DNA of 64,000 nucleotides from Sugiyamaella lignohabitans (lineage: Eukaryota; Ascomycota; Dipodascomycetes; Dipodascales; Trichomonascaceae), in assembly GCF_001640025.1 (NCBI RefSeq), contig NC_031672.1, positions 1 to 64,000 on the forward strand, given 5' to 3'. A program made the position numbers and the translations under genes. This document shows, one piece after another, positions 1-11,992 of this stretch (positions within the stretch are counted from its first letter, which is position 1; each line of letters begins with the position of its first letter). The notes beneath the pieces were generated by a model that did not search any database, was not told the origin of the DNA, and saw nothing but the letters and a program-made list of their open reading frames with translations.

Positions 1-3000
1 CTTTCTCTTCTGTTACTTTAATGATCCCTTCCTTTTGTTACTTTTGATATCCCTACTACAAATTTTAGGCTTCGCCAAAAATTTGTTTTAAGAGCGTTAA
101 CGCTACTAAGAGCGAAAATTTCTAAGAAATTTTCTACTTACAATATTTAGGCTTCGCCTAAATATTGTTATAAGAGCGTCATTTTGCTTCGCAAAATGTT
201 AAGAATGTTAAAGACCGTTACATCCTCCTAACCCTATTCTCCCAACTCCTATACACAACTTATTCTCTCTCTATATATCCTATATCCTATATCCTATTCC
301 TATCCTACATCCACTGTTACACACTCCTATGTCATCTAAACCTAAATATTCCACGAACCCTATCCGAACAACTACACTCATGCAAACATCAAATCAACTT
401 TGAAAACACTGTGAAAACCTACCTGAATTTCTTGAAAAGAACCCTACCCCACTGTTCATCTGCGTGCGCTATATTGCTCTTCTATACCCCTGACTTCCTA
501 TTCAACTACCAAGAAACCTCTCCGAACTCCACCATCTCCCCCGACAACATACCACTTGCTCCTCTAATCACCCCATCGACTACTATCTTTTCTGCCGAAC
601 ACCTACCATAATCTGTAGCTGCACCGCGTTTGATCTCCTTGAGGTGCATTAGTATTCCCTCCACTGATTCAAATCATTCAGGGTTTAATTAATTTTATTT
701 TATGGAAATGAAAAAAATGCTAATAAACCAAACCTTTAAATCCAACGCATAATCCAACAGTCCGTTCAATCTCTGTCTTCGGCGGTTCGCATTGCCTCTA
801 TGGAACATGACTGTGTTTGTGTCTCTGAACCCTACTTGTTACGTGGATTGCCAACATACCAAACCGCAACAGCGTGATGGAGACCTCGTAACGTGTATTG
901 AAATAATTATGTATAGTATAGGACTTTATTATTGCCGCGAAGGATGCTGCCGGAGCGAACACCACTTGCATCTTCCACTATTCTGCATTATCGCAATACA
1001 TCTATTTAAGATCCTCTGATAATAAATTGTGATACAAGCCTTGGACTCATTGTCTCTATGTCTTGTTCTAATACAACTCTCTTCGTCTATTATTCATTTC
1101 TTCTTCTCTGGATCCTCCGGTTCAATCAGAATGTCCGCTTCTGTGTAAGGTCATGGACATAGGCTTGATAATAAACGTCCAGCTATACGATTTATACGAT
1201 TCTAGAAACGAACATTTGGAAATTCTGTTATGTTTCATAAGACTTGAAATCTGAATCCAATCTTCCCATACCGTCACTGGAAAGACCATCTCAGATCATA
1301 ATACCACGTTAGCGATCTTTCACCTGTAAACTTAAAACTTCGCTGACTGCGAGTTCTAAAATCCTTGGTATTGTGCCTGGTCTTCTTGCTTTCAAGTGCT
1401 TGGATATCACTTTCTAGTATGCCATCCAAAACGCTATCATGCCAAGTGAGACGCAGGGACCCTGCAAGATTAAGAACAGTGCCTTACCCAATCGAAGTAT
1501 CGAAGATTCGAAGCACAGAATGTCCCCTCGTTCTAATGTGTCCCTGTTTGATGTAAAGTAAAACAAACTTCATAGCTACCAATTGTAATCTTTAAAGCCA
1601 TCTCTCTATCCCTTAGTCTGTACTAGTTACAAGCGAACATTGCCTTCGTTTGTAATATTCGATCTATAGGCTCCATGTATTTCGAGTGAAATTTCTTTGG
1701 AACTCTTCTTAAGCTAGTAAGAGTTTGGGCCAAGTATTCTTCGAAATACGAGTAAGCATTTTCTCCTTCGACAGCATAGATTTGGCTATACTCTTTGTCA
1801 ATTTAGGAATTCCTGTTTTTCAACATTTTGTAGTGCTCAAATATTAACCCTCCTCACTGTTATTTTTAATGGCCTTAAAAATATATATCTCCACAATCCA
1901 TCCTAAACGAGTAATCTTATGACAATCTCTTATATCTGGCCTACCAGCTCTTATCTCGTATATAGTTGCAAAAAAGAACAATCGTATTTTTTCGGATTTT
2001 AAAATCCATACCGGGGTCCGGTCCCTCGTATGTTCTAGCATTTCATATTACGTCATTGTGACTGGTCTAGTTAGCTTGGACCCCCACATACTGGTCTTCT
2101 GATCCAATCTCGTAAGTTAAATTCTAATATCTTAGCTTAAAACCATATAAAATTAAGTTGACACATAAAGCAACTTAATATTGTGCTGAAATAACCCCAT
2201 ATTGCATTGAGCAGGACCACTCTTCAAATAGAACCTTACGAGTACAATTTTCCTAGCTCACTCAATGTCTTCTAACTCTATTTCGATTGTTGGGATTTAT
2301 CCACCCCTTCATATACTGGGCGAATGATCCACACGGCATCCAACCAGCAACGGCACAACCGCTAGCGGATTTGATACACTTCCAGTTTTACCGAAATTCG
2401 GGCGGTGTTCAGCAGAACTAAGTTTTATCTGTAGCTCATATGCACCGTGCGGGGTTCACACATACAAGCCTGAACCTCCGATCTGCGATTTTTCCGCTAC
2501 ATCTGATAGTGAGGGGGTGATGATCATCGCAATTATTCCGCGTAACCATTACTATATCGGGTTCCAAACATACAGACACGGATAATAGTTTCCTAAATAA
2601 ACAAGTTTCCTGTGCATACTTCTTTTACCCCACTTATTCTAGGCCACTGATATTACTCTCTTAGTAGACTGTAGATAACCCTTTCAGGTCAGGGGTGATA
2701 TTCGGTAGCGTCGAAATCTTTGAAACAACTTAGTTGCATAATGTAAGGAACCGAACAGGAAAAAATGCCGTGTGCATTACTGCTATATCTGTAAGGCGAC
2801 TGCGGGGTGCGTTGCCATTCAGCGGAGTTACTTCCTAAACATGAGATGTTCATAGTTTGTCCGCTATAACATTTCACATCCTGGCGATCTGCTAGCCTAC
2901 TGGATTCACAGACTGATACAATATACTAAGAGGGGGGGTCGCATGTAACGAAGATCATCGCCGCCCCTCCAGTAAATAAAAGCCATCAGTTCCCACTGCT

Positions 3001-3058
3001 TTTTCTGGGCTATTCATATGTTTTAAATCCAGACTAAACGTTAGCTTGTATTTTAGCA
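1..3058. other. Gene-poor region, no convincing CDS
   Basis: About 3 kb without a reading frame that I can support. All frames are short (under about 75 codons), show no recognisable domain, and several open only from non-ATG codons. The first 640 bases are rich in pyrimidine on the plus strand, with short TATCC/TCCTA runs around 270-300. Positions 60-198 hold a hairpin cluster, listed separately. The last few hundred bases are presumably the promoter of the sugar transporter at 3059; a CCGCCCCTCC stretch near 2961-2970 resembles a Mig1-type GC box, which would suit a sugar-regulated gene, but this is only a suggestion. Confidence 0.6.
60..198. repeat. Cluster of short palindromes with TTC/TTCG apex
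   Basis: Five palindromes lie within 140 bases. 60-84 is an imperfect AT-rich hairpin around GGCTTCGCC. 93-104 is the perfect palindrome AGCGTTAACGCT. 113-134 is an imperfect palindrome of GAAAATTTC type. 141-167 is a perfect 12-bp stem with a TTC loop. 180-198 is a perfect 8-bp stem with a TTC loop (CATTTTGC-TTC-GCAAAATG). The linkers repeat the word TAAGAGCG three times. Stems differ in sequence while the GCTTCGC apex is kept. No coding potential overlaps them. Confidence 0.8.
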
Positions 3059-4897
3059 ATGTCTGGAGCAAAAGCTGATGCTGCTCATTTGGAGCATTAC
3101 GACAAGGAACATGTAGAGGCTTTCGAGAAAAGCTTTCAGAATCCTCTTGCTGGAATAGATAGGGAGACTCTCTTATCAAGAGTTCGTACCTTCGCTAAGG
3201 AAAAGGGTCTTGAAGATAAGATTCCACAGTTGGAAAAAGGTGCGCTCGTAGCCCAAGACCCTGAGAATTTCGAGAGTTTGTCAGACCTGGATGATGATGA
3301 AAAAAGAATCTTGCAGCAAGAAGTTGACCACAAATGGCACCACCCTAAGGCAATGTATTGGACCATTATTGTCTGTTCAATTGGAGCTGCTGTTCAAGGT
3401 TGGGATCAAACTGGTAGTAACGGTGCCAATTTGAGTTTCCCTCAAGAATTCGGTATTGATATCAGTGATCCAGCTAATCCTGACTATGAGAAGAATAACT
3501 GGCTTGTGGGAATGATCAACTCAGCCCCATATATGTGCGCAGCCATTATCAGTTGCTGGCTTTCGGACCCTATCAATTACCTAATTGGACGTCGTGGAAC
3601 TATCTTCATTGCTGCCATTTTCTGTTTACTGACACCCATTGGCCAGGCTGTTACCCAGAACTGGCATCAGCTATTCGTATGTCGCTTGTTGCTAGGATTT
3701 GGTATTGGTTTGAAGGAGGTGACTGCTCCCGTTTTTGCTGCTGAGAACGCACCTGCTAGGATCCGTGGTGCCATGGTAATGACTTGGCAGATGTGGACAG
3801 CTTTTGGTATCTTACTTGGTTTTAGTGCCAACCTAATTTTATACAGAGTTGGTAAAATCGCTTGGAGATTGCAGGTTGGATCTGCTTTTATCCCAGCAGT
3901 TCCTCTCTTGCTTGGTATTTTTTTCTGCCCTGAAAGTCCAAGATGGTTAATGAAAAAGGACAGGTATCGTCAAGCATATGACTCTTTGTGTAGATTGAGA
4001 TTCAGTGAGGTTCAGGCCGCTCGAGACTTATACTACATCCACGCCCAACTTGTTATTGAGGATGAAATGATTGGCAACAGAACCTATATCACCCGTTTTA
4101 TTGAGTTGTTCACTGTTGGAAGATTGAGACGTGCCACTCTTGCTTCTTGGGTAGTGATGATCGCCCAACAAATGTGTGGTATTAACATTATCTCATTCTT
4201 CTCTTCCAGTATCTTCGTTGAGGCTGGTCAATCAGAGAAGTCTGCTCTTCTTGCATCATGGGGCTTTGGAATGGTGAATTTTGTGTTTGCTTGGCCCGCA
4301 TTCTATACTATTGATACGTTCGGAAGAAGAGCATTATTGCTATTCACTTTCCCTAATATGGCTTGGACCTTGTTAGCAGCGGGTATGTCTTTCTTCATAC
4401 CTGAAGGTAGTCGTGCTCGATTAGGACTAGTCGCTCTGTTTATTTTCCTTTTCGACGCGTTCTATTCACCTGGTGAAGGTCCCATTCCTTTTACATATTC
4501 TGCCGAGGTATTCCCATTGTCCCACAGAGAAATGGGTATGAGTTGGGCAGTAGCTACCAACAATTTTTTTGCAGCTATCCTTTCTCTTTCATATTTCCGG
4601 ATCCAGGCTGCCTTTACTATTCAAGGTGCCTTCGGGTTTTATACTGGTCTAAACTTGGTGGCGTTTGTGATGATATTCTTGTGGCTTCCAGAGACTAAGC
4701 AACGTACTCTTGAAGAATTGGATTATGTATTTAGTATTCCTACTAAAGACTTTATGAGATATCAACTCACTGAGAGTCTTCCATATTGGTGTAAGAGATG
4801 GATCCTGTGGAAGAGAAATATCAAACTGAGACCCTTGTATTACTTTGAATACTCTGATCACCATCAGGGAAACTCAAACACATACGAAGTGGCTTAA
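3059..4897 (+). CDS. MFS sugar-porter family transporter
   Basis: This 612-residue protein is a plasma-membrane sugar/polyol:H+ symporter of the major facilitator superfamily. A soluble N-terminal stretch of about 95 acidic residues precedes twelve predicted membrane segments. Sugar-porter signatures are visible: GRRG after TM2, an R-x-G-L-G-like [12 protein letters not shown] in TM4, [10 protein letters not shown] after TM6, a GRRALL copy in the C-half, and [12 protein letters not shown] after TM12. The TM1 motif [12 protein letters not shown] is typical of a filamentous-fungal-like clade of sugar transporters rather than of yeast hexose carriers. The ATG at 3059 follows a stop-rich region. 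The gene is intronless. Substrate cannot be told from sequence. A convergent DUR3 ends 92 bp downstream. Confidence 0.88.
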   Translation: MSGAKADAAHLEHYDKEHVEAFEKSFQNPLAGIDRETLLSRVRTFAKEKGLEDKIPQLEKGALVAQDPENFESLSDLDDDEKRILQQEVDHKWHHPKAMYWTIIVCSIGAAVQGWDQTGSNGANLSFPQEFGIDISDPANPDYEKNNWLVGMINSAPYMCAAIISCWLSDPINYLIGRRGTIFIAAIFCLLTPIGQAVTQNWHQLFVCRLLLGFGIGLKEVTAPVFAAENAPARIRGAMVMTWQMWTAFGILLGFSANLILYRVGKIAWRLQVGSAFIPAVPLLLGIFFCPESPRWLMKKDRYRQAYDSLCRLRFSEVQAARDLYYIHAQLVIEDEMIGNRTYITRFIELFTVGRLRRATLASWVVMIAQQMCGINIISFFSSSIFVEAGQSEKSALLASWGFGMVNFVFAWPAFYTIDTFGRRALLLFTFPNMAWTLLAAGMSFFIPEGSRARLGLVALFIFLFDAFYSPGEGPIPFTYSAEVFPLSHREMGMSWAVATNNFFAAILSLSYFRIQAAFTIQGAFGFYTGLNLVAFVMIFLWLPETKQRTLEELDYVFSIPTKDFMRYQLTESLPYWCKRWILWKRNIKLRPLYYFEYSDHHQGNSNTYEVA

Positions 4898-4989
4898 TAG
4901 TCGAAGTTTAACAATAATGTTCTGTATCAGGTTTTTTGTCCATTAATATATGTTAATTATTGCGAATAACGTTTATAATAAATATACCT

Positions 4990-7168
4990 CTAATTTTCTT
5001 CTGTGCTATGTGACTCTTGACTTCGTTTAAATCTAAACTGCTGCTTTATGCCCCTTAATGCAAGTTGAATTGATTTCCTACCGTCCCACAGTGGATAAAC
5101 CGCGACGGTGAAAAAGGCTTGAAACTGCCAGATGATCGCAACCGTAACCCATCCACTGAAAAAAGGTTTTGTGAACACATAATTACGATATAGGGGCATT
5201 GGCCAGGCTACAAATGTGACAAGAACAATAACCACTAGAGCCACAGCAGCTATCTTCAACCAGCGACGCATTTCTCGAATCGTCTCTTGATCGTATATAT
5301 CTTCTAGATTTGTATAATCGGAGTCCTTGGTACGAAAGTAGTTGGCAACCTTATTCAATCCTCGATTACCAGTTGTCTTCTCTTCATCATCGATAGAGCT
5401 GTGTTCTGTATAGATGGCCTCCTTCGAATTTTCTTGAACAGAATTTTTGCGCTCTTGATCAACCGAGGTATTATCAGATATTGCTACTGTCTGAGAATCA
5501 ACGTCGTCGAGAAGTTTAATCTTCAGATACTCATTCCAGTCGAATTTTGATGGCCGCAGTATAGAAATAATTATTGAAAAAAAAATTGGGCTAAATAAGG
5601 AAACAATTGAGCCATATAAACCTGGTGCTGGATTAGATGTGTCTTCCATAGAAATACCACCGTATATGCTTCGGGCTGTATACACCCAAGTCAGAACACC
5701 GCACAACAGACCCAAAATAGGGGACAAGACTGCAGCTGGCTTCGATTGTCTGTCAGAGAAGATGGCAAAAATCAAAGGGAAAATACCTGGGCATGACACG
5801 ACAGGCTGCAGATAGCCGTAAAAAGTCATATTGGCACCAACATAATTCAGTAATATTGTGTATCCAGCAATGAATGCTCCATAGAGTACCACAGTAAGAT
5901 GAGAGACTCTTATCATAGTTTTATCTGATGCTTTGGGATTGATATAGGTCCGGTAACCATCATATGAGAGAATACTACTCACAGCAATCAACGAGGATGA
6001 AACTGTGCTAGTAAGGGCCATGAATAGCAACAACAGAATACCACCTGTTGCTCCTTTTCCAAGAAGTCCTTTCACTACGTATGGCATTACATATCCTCTG
6101 TTGACAGCGTCGGCAGAGAATGTATTCGGATAGGTAGGGGAGAGGGGTGTAGACTCAATGACTCTTCCCGCTAACCCCACCACTGTTCCAAGGCCCAGAG
6201 GGATTGCAAAAATAGAAACAGCTGTCAAAAGATATCCGGGAACGGTCGCTGAGGGCTTGGAAGCGAATGATTTTTGCCAAAAAGCGGTGTCCATGACTAC
6301 TAGAGCCAAATTACCGAACTTTAAAGTCAAACCCCACATCACAGCATCTGGTGACTTGATTGTGAGAAGCGACCCCTGATAATTGCCTGGGATCGGATGT
6401 AGATGGGCAGTCGCTTGCAATTTATCATATAGACCAGAAAGTCCTCCAATGTGCTCATTTACAAGAACAGATATAGTGAAAAACATAATCAAAATGAGAG
6501 CAATAGTTGTATGAAGATAATCAGTAAGAAATGTAGCCTTCAGTCCTCCGACGACAGTGTAGAGTATTACACCGAATGGTAAGATAATAGTTGCAGCAAC
6601 GTAGTGCATTCCTGTAATCCCAATAACCAGCTGTGATCCACTAAGGATCATAGAAGAGCATCCTGAAATGTTGTTCACAAGATTTAGCGCAGCAAAAACT
6701 ATGTGACCTAGTTTTCCGTACCTCATCTTGATTATTTCTAACGAAGTATGCGCAAAAGGTACTCTCAGTTTGGTCTGAATTCCGAGTAAGGCCATAAGCG
6801 CAATTTGGAAGCATAAGCCCGAACCCCACCACATTGGAACAGCTATACCATATCTATAACACATAGCAGCACAAAACACTGTCTCATTGATCCACTGAAT
6901 TATGTTAGTTGAATAAAATTGGAATTGTTAGATATATATTTCAACTTACCATCCAAGAAGAAAAGACTGCGGAAGATGTCAAACCCTTTCCAACCGACCT
7001 ATTTGCTACCATAAACATTTCTGATTTATTCGAATCTTCGTTCAAATAGACTTTCATGATCCGAACAGCAAAAATAATCAATCCTGCGAAAAAAATAGAG
7101 AGCGAGATGAGGGTGGCATACCCTGTGCCTTGGCTGAGGAGCTGTACTCCATCTGTTAGGTCACCCAT
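4990..7168 (-). CDS. DUR3: Urea active transporter Dur3, two exons
   Basis: Sodium:solute-symporter-family protein that imports urea (and polyamines in yeast) at the plasma membrane. Coding is complement(join(4990..6894,6950..7168)), 707 residues. The 55-nt intron runs GTAAGT to CAG with a CTAAC branch point, and splicing restores the family sequence SSWMWINETVFCAAMCYRYG across the junction. About 15 membrane helices are expected; GYQ-like pore segments and the conserved VGGLKATFLTDYLHT segment are visible. A hydrophilic insert of about 100 residues near the C-terminus (rich in Glu, Ser and Asp) lies between the last helices. The start ATG at 7168 opens directly into TM1. The upstream region shared with the esterase contains several GATA motifs, which suits nitrogen catabolite repression. 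Confidence 0.95.
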
Positions 7169-7239
7169 TTTAACTCTCGAAGCCTGATTAACACCATTTT
7201 TTTATTTGGCAGTTTCAAAATAATTTATAGTGATGAGAT

Positions 7240-7741
7240 TTATCGTGACTCTTTTTCCGAGGACGTCTCTGAGTGAAGATGACCCCCATGCATGATGCAA
7301 TCCGCTATCGAAATAACGTTAGCACCTCGACGCAGGCCGGTCATCGATCGACACATGTTCTCATGTCTATCTTCACTCTTGGACCAATCCGCTTCTTTTG
7401 ACAGCTCGCAATTTCAGGATTATGATCAAGACGTCTGAAATCCCACAGAAAAAAAATTTGTTTTGATGAACCTGGTACCAGTCGAAACCTCTTTCTGTTC
7501 ATTGCATGGCAAGGGTCACATAACGCTTAAAGTTAGGTGCATGTCAATGCTTCGCTGATGTAGATCACAGATGATCATACCGTTTTCTATCTTGCTATCG
7601 TAGAGATAGTGCCTAACGATTGCATAATCTTTTAGGCCGTCACACCGGAGATACCGGTGAAAGCGGACACCGGACTAGCAGAAACTCATCATCTAGCCAC
7701 TATCAGGAACGTGCGAATTAAGAAAATTATATCATGATAAG
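7240..7741. promoter_or_regulatory. Cluster of GATA-factor motifs between DUR3 and esterase
   Basis: HGATAR matches (both strands) occur at 7240-7245 (CGATAA, minus), 7367-7372 (AGATAG, minus), 7587-7592 (AGATAG, minus), 7595-7600 (CGATAG, minus), 7604-7609 (AGATAG, plus) and 7735-7741 (TGATAAG, plus). Three of them fall within 23 bp. DUR3 is a classic target of GATA activators and repressors in nitrogen control, so the cluster is a plausible control region. Single GATA words are common by chance; the grouping and the neighbour make the case. Confidence 0.5.
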
Positions 7742-7938
7742 GTTGTTCCCATTCCAGGGGTGGCTAATCTTAATTGACATATTGAACCTCCTTTTTGGGA
7801 GAAATTAATAATTGACGGCCTTCAAAAAGTTCGAAAATTAATATAAAATTTTCACTGGTTCAGTATCTCGCGGTTTTTTCCACCTAAAAAATTATCTTTC
7901 TCAAATGAGTCCAATAATGAAGTATCACGTGACCAATA

Positions 7939-9495
7939 TTGGGTACCTCAAAATGTCATAGCGGGGGACAATGTAGTCCAAGGCCGATTAATGACGATAG
8001 ACTCAACTGTCGAAGTCCCCCCCTGAATGCCAGATTTCATGGGGAACAGATTAATAATGGCCTTTTAGAAAGGTTTAGAAACATTAAATACGGAAGTATC
8101 TCCAAGCGGTTTTCACTGGCAACACCGTTTAAATATGGGCAAGATAGAGGCAGCATTGTTGAGGTTGATGCTACGGTACAGGGCCCTATATGCCCACAAC
8201 CGGATCCATATGAAGATAGCTTGATCGGTATTCCAACTGAAATGGTTAGACCGTTCAAATTGATATTTGATGAATTTGAATGTTTGAATCTGATGATTAC
8301 CAGACCTGTGATGACGGATCCTGCTATTAAACTACCCGTCGTAGTATGGATACACGGTGGGGGAAATGTGGCTGGTACTCCATACAGGACGATATGTGAC
8401 CCTTCTGACTGGATTTCACAATCGATTAAGATGGCCAAGCCTGTAATATTTGTGAGCCTACAGTATCGGGTTCATCTCTTTGGCGCGCTACCCTATGAAG
8501 GTATAGGTAACTTTTTTTTGCATGACCAGCGATTGGGTTTACAGTGGGTTCATGAATATATCGACTATTTTGGCGGTGACAAGAATCGAGTGACTTTAAT
8601 AGGACAGTCTGCAGGTAGTTGCTGTGTAGCAGCTCAAGCAAGTGCCAAGGGTGCCGAGCAGCTGTTTAAGAGGGCCGCGCTTATGAGCGGAAGTATATCT
8701 AGCATGCCTTTTATGACATTAGATCAGTACGGTGCTAAGAGCAAAGAAATTGCTGAAGCGGCCGGTTTAGAGACTGTCGAAGAGCTCTCTAACTTGCCCT
8801 GGAAGCAATTGGTTGATGCTGGGGTCAAGTGCAACTTTAACGTTGCCTATGCAGTCGATGACGGGAAGTTTCTTGGTTATGGTCAGTTAAATCGGGCACA
8901 TACACTTGTAGAATCCATAATACTGAGTGATTGTATAGAAGATGGCTATTTTTTCACAGATTATTTTACTCAGGGGATAGGTGATCTGTTTACTGAGATA
9001 AAGCAAATAGCTTGCGATGAAAAGGTTTCACAGCAACTATTAGCAGCCTACAACATTGTCGAAGATGAATCGATTATAAAGAGGATAGGAGATTTATTAA
9101 CAGATGCCATTTTTTGTCAAGGGAATGAGAATATGGATATCGAAGTTCGCAAATCTGGTGCTACAAAAGTTTTCAGGCAGTTCTTTGATGCAAACAATCC
9201 TTTTAATCCAACATTGGGTAACAATCACATGGTAGAAGTTCTTTATCTTTTCAATGCATACAACGTTGCAGCGAAATATCAACCAATCACTAGGGATGTT
9301 CAATCTAGATGGATTAACTTCTTCTACGGTCACGATCCATGGAGCAGTGAATGCTGTCTTCGGGTGTCTGATACTGGAGTTGAGGAAATATCCTATAATC
9401 AGCGGGGTCAGTACAGAAGAATTAAAAACTTCGATTTACTTTCTAGTTTAGACCCGAAATCTATGCATAGACTAACCGGTGATGGCTGGGACTGA
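7939..9495 (+). CDS. Type-B carboxylesterase, 5' end unresolved
   Basis: Alpha/beta-hydrolase of the carboxylesterase/cholinesterase family; hydrolyses esters, substrate unknown. The frame holds 518 codons. Visible are the oxyanion-hole segment VVVWIHGGGN (about residues 134-143), SLQYRVHLFGAL, the nucleophile elbow GQSAGS (Ser about 224) and a likely catalytic His in GNNHMVE (about 430). The acid member of the triad was not assigned. The open frame begins right after a stop and its first codon, TTG at 7939, is not a credible start; the first in-frame ATG (8242) would delete conserved N-terminal sequence. An ATG at 7905, about 60 bp after a TATAAAA box, is in another frame. Either a short upstream exon, a frameshift or a damaged 5' end is possible. 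No signal peptide can be judged. Confidence 0.75.
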   Translation: MGTSKCHSGGQCSPRPINDDRLNCRSPPLNARFHGEQINNGLLERFRNIKYGSISKRFSLATPFKYGQDRGSIVEVDATVQGPICPQPDPYEDSLIGIPTEMVRPFKLIFDEFECLNLMITRPVMTDPAIKLPVVVWIHGGGNVAGTPYRTICDPSDWISQSIKMAKPVIFVSLQYRVHLFGALPYEGIGNFFLHDQRLGLQWVHEYIDYFGGDKNRVTLIGQSAGSCCVAAQASAKGAEQLFKRAALMSGSISSMPFMTLDQYGAKSKEIAEAAGLETVEELSNLPWKQLVDAGVKCNFNVAYAVDDGKFLGYGQLNRAHTLVESIILSDCIEDGYFFTDYFTQGIGDLFTEIKQIACDEKVSQQLLAAYNIVEDESIIKRIGDLLTDAIFCQGNENMDIEVRKSGATKVFRQFFDANNPFNPTLGNNHMVEVLYLFNAYNVAAKYQPITRDVQSRWINFFYGHDPWSSECCLRVSDTGVEEISYNQRGQYRRIKNFDLLSSLDPKSMHRLTGDGWD

Positions 9496-9622
9496 CCTTG
9501 GTTATATTGCATAGTTTCTTGCCCATTTGTCAGATACACTCGTGTAGATTATTTACAAGTTAGATCATGTAGTCATATACTGTATATTGGCTTTCATTAC
9601 ATCAATAAAATGGTCTAGGTGT

Positions 9623-10366
9623 TCATATTTTAATTTCTCCAGACTTGACCTTTGCTTTTAATGTTAAAATAGTCTCCTTTTGATCTGCTGGTAAAGCATT
9701 TATTTGGTCATCAGTTAACTGTACCACCTGTTTAATGAGTGCCGCCTGTTGTGGATCCACAGCTACAGGTGCTGGTGCTGGGGCAGGTGCATGGCTTTCA
9801 GAAGCAGGATTGGAATCCGGGGTCAGGTTCGTAATCTGTTGTGGGGTAATAAGTTGAAGAGCCGATAGAGTTTGTACAACAGCAAATGATAATTGAGGTG
9901 CCGCTTTTAATAAGTCTGTGGCCAATGTAGGATTATTGCTGATAAGAGTCTTCATATCTACTATTACCTGGACTTTTCGTTCTTGACTAAATCCATCTAT
10001 TGTTTGTGAGATTAGTTCATTACCAGATACTCCTCGAGCGGGAATTGGACCCTGAGGAAGTGGTGGAAGATCCGAGGAAATTTTAGAGTCTTTGAATAAA
10101 CCTCCGACAGGGGTCTCATGCGAAAATGCTACTTTCAAAGCCCTTGGACCAATACTATAATTGTTGAGATTTCGTACAGCAGACGCAGCTGTCTCCTCGT
10201 CGTGATATTCTACAAACCCGAATCCTTTAGATTTACCCGTGTCTTTGTCGAATACAAGACGAATATTCGCAACTGGTCCAACCGATTTGAATATGTCAAG
10301 CATTTGCTCTTCAGTGTGATCGTACGGAATTGATCCAACATAAACTACTTTTGTAGGGCCATCCAT
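9623..10366 (-). CDS. RNA15: mRNA 3'-end processing factor Rna15 / CstF-64
   Basis: RNA-binding subunit of cleavage factor IA (CstF) in the nucleus, which recognises elements near the poly(A) site. The protein is 247 residues from the ATG at 10366; a longer upstream frame opens with no family sequence, and MDGPTKVVYVGSIPYD is the expected start. RRM at residues 6-82 with RNP2 VYVGSI (8-13) and RNP1 KGFGFVEY (47-54). A hinge region for Rna14/CstF77 binding follows (about 110-170). A Pro/Ala spacer leads to the C-terminal helix bundle VVQLTDDQINALPADQ that binds Pcf11. It is divergently transcribed from DST1, with 359 bp between start codons. Confidence 0.95.
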   Translation of the reverse strand: MDGPTKVVYVGSIPYDHTEEQMLDIFKSVGPVANIRLVFDKDTGKSKGFGFVEYHDEETAASAVRNLNNYSIGPRALKVAFSHETPVGGLFKDSKISSDLPPLPQGPIPARGVSGNELISQTIDGFSQERKVQVIVDMKTLISNNPTLATDLLKAAPQLSFAVVQTLSALQLITPQQITNLTPDSNPASESHAPAPAPAPVAVDPQQAALIKQVVQLTDDQINALPADQKETILTLKAKVKSGEIKI

Positions 10367-10725
10367 TTTATCTTTTGGAATGAAATAAATAAAGACAAAT
10401 AATAATTCTGCTAAACAAACAATCAAACAAACAGAATACAAAACGATTGGGATTATAATTCTCTAAAGTCACACATCGCAGTTGATTCTGTAGCAGATGG
10501 TTCCCTTACCCAGGCGGCTTGTCGGTAGCCAAAAAAGCCGCTTCATGAAATTCTACTATTTCTGTTCTTGAAACATAAACACGTTAGAACGACATTATTA
10601 ATATCTCAGACATAAGAGGTTTCTTTGTCTAGTTGAATAAAGAACTGTGGTTATATACAACTTGACATCTAGAATTACAGAAAAGAAAGTTGGTAATCTG
10701 AGCGGTTTGGGTTCGAAAGAAAATC

Positions 10726-11992
10726 ATGGCAGATGCTAATGAAATCAGGAAGTTGAAGACTTCACTCGAAGGTGCCACTGGCGCTGAGAAAATCTTCGAG
10801 ATCTTGACGGTGTTGAAAAAAGAAGTTAAACCCACTGAAAAATTATTACGAGTAAGTCGCTGCTCGCTGGACCATTACTTATATACCTACGTAGACACAT
10901 AATTATTCACCGTCGCGATAAGTTGAATTTGATTTCAACTTTTCTAGGGATAGCTCTTTCGTCGTGAAAAGTTGTGGCTAATACGCTTGTGTGAGGTGGG
11001 TGTAGCTTGATGGATGGAAAGACCTTACGATAAAATCTAGTTTTTGAGACCGCGTATAGCCATTTACTGCTCATATGATTTATCCAGACGTGATTTTTTT
11101 TGTCTCTTCATTGGTTTTTAAGAATGTGATAGTGTGTGCCATTCTTGTACATTTACTTCCTTATGATATTTTTGCTAACAGTTTACTCTAGGAAACTAAA
11201 ATAGGTATTGCCGTCAACAAACTTCGAACTCACTCGGATAAGAAGATCTCAGATTTGGTCAAAGAAATCATAAAGCATTGGAAAGAGGAGGTGTCAGCTC
11301 AAAAGAACAAGAGCCAAGCGAAAGCAAATAGTGTGAGCAAACCAGCCGAAACTGCCGCCGTCACATCTGCCAATGGCAATAGTTCTAGTAGCGATCCTGC
11401 TGCTCCAAACGTTGAGAAGTCTATGACAGAGCGGTTTTCTAACCATGGCAAACCACGAAATGCCAAGAATGATGGAGTTCGCACAGACCTTTACTCAGAC
11501 AAAGTTCGCAACAGCTGTATCGACCTGTGCTACACTGCGTTAGCACTCGATTCAGTTGCCGCTCCTGCTGATATATTAGGACATGCTAAAGCTATTGAAG
11601 CGGTTGTGTTCGAGAATAACAAGGGCAACACTGCTGCTCCAGCTTACCGCAATAAAATGCGTTCATTATACATGAATTTGAAAGATAAGGCTAATCCTAT
11701 GTTACGTAAGCGAGTAGTCTCGGGTGAAATATCTGCTCAAAGATTAGCGACAATGACTCCACAAGAAATGGCTTCGGAAGAGCTCAAGGAAGAAATTCAA
11801 CGTCTTGATAAAGAAAATCTTTTCAAGGCTCAAGGAGCCACAGAAAAGCGTGCCACGACCGATAGATTTACTTGTGGCAAGTGTAAGCAGAAGAAGGTTT
11901 CATATTATCAGATGCAAACTAGATCTGCCGATGAACCTCTTACCACATTTTGCACCTGTGAAAACTGTGGAAATCGTTGGAAATTCTCTTAA
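10726..11992 (+). CDS. DST1: Transcription elongation factor TFIIS, two exons
   Basis: Rescues backtracked RNA polymerase II by stimulating transcript cleavage. Coding is join(10726..10851,11192..11992), 308 residues. The 340-nt intron has GTAAGT, a CTAAC branch and TAG, and joins ..TEKLLR to ETKIGIAVNKLRTH, the standard TFIIS N-terminal (LW) domain sequence. A Ser/Ala-rich linker follows, then the central domain that binds Pol II (about 130-250; RFSNHGKPRNAKNDGVRTDLY region onward). The C-terminal zinc ribbon has CGKC and CENCG ligands and sits at the extreme end. The acidic catalytic pair appears as RSADEPLT, with Asp-Glu in the expected hairpin position. Length matches the family (about 300). 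Confidence 0.96.

Noticed and set aside
10367..10441. 25-codon hydrophobic extension of RNA15 (signal-peptide-like)
   Set aside because: Rna15 is nuclear and the RRM starts right after the ATG at 10366; the extension is leader sequence read by chance.
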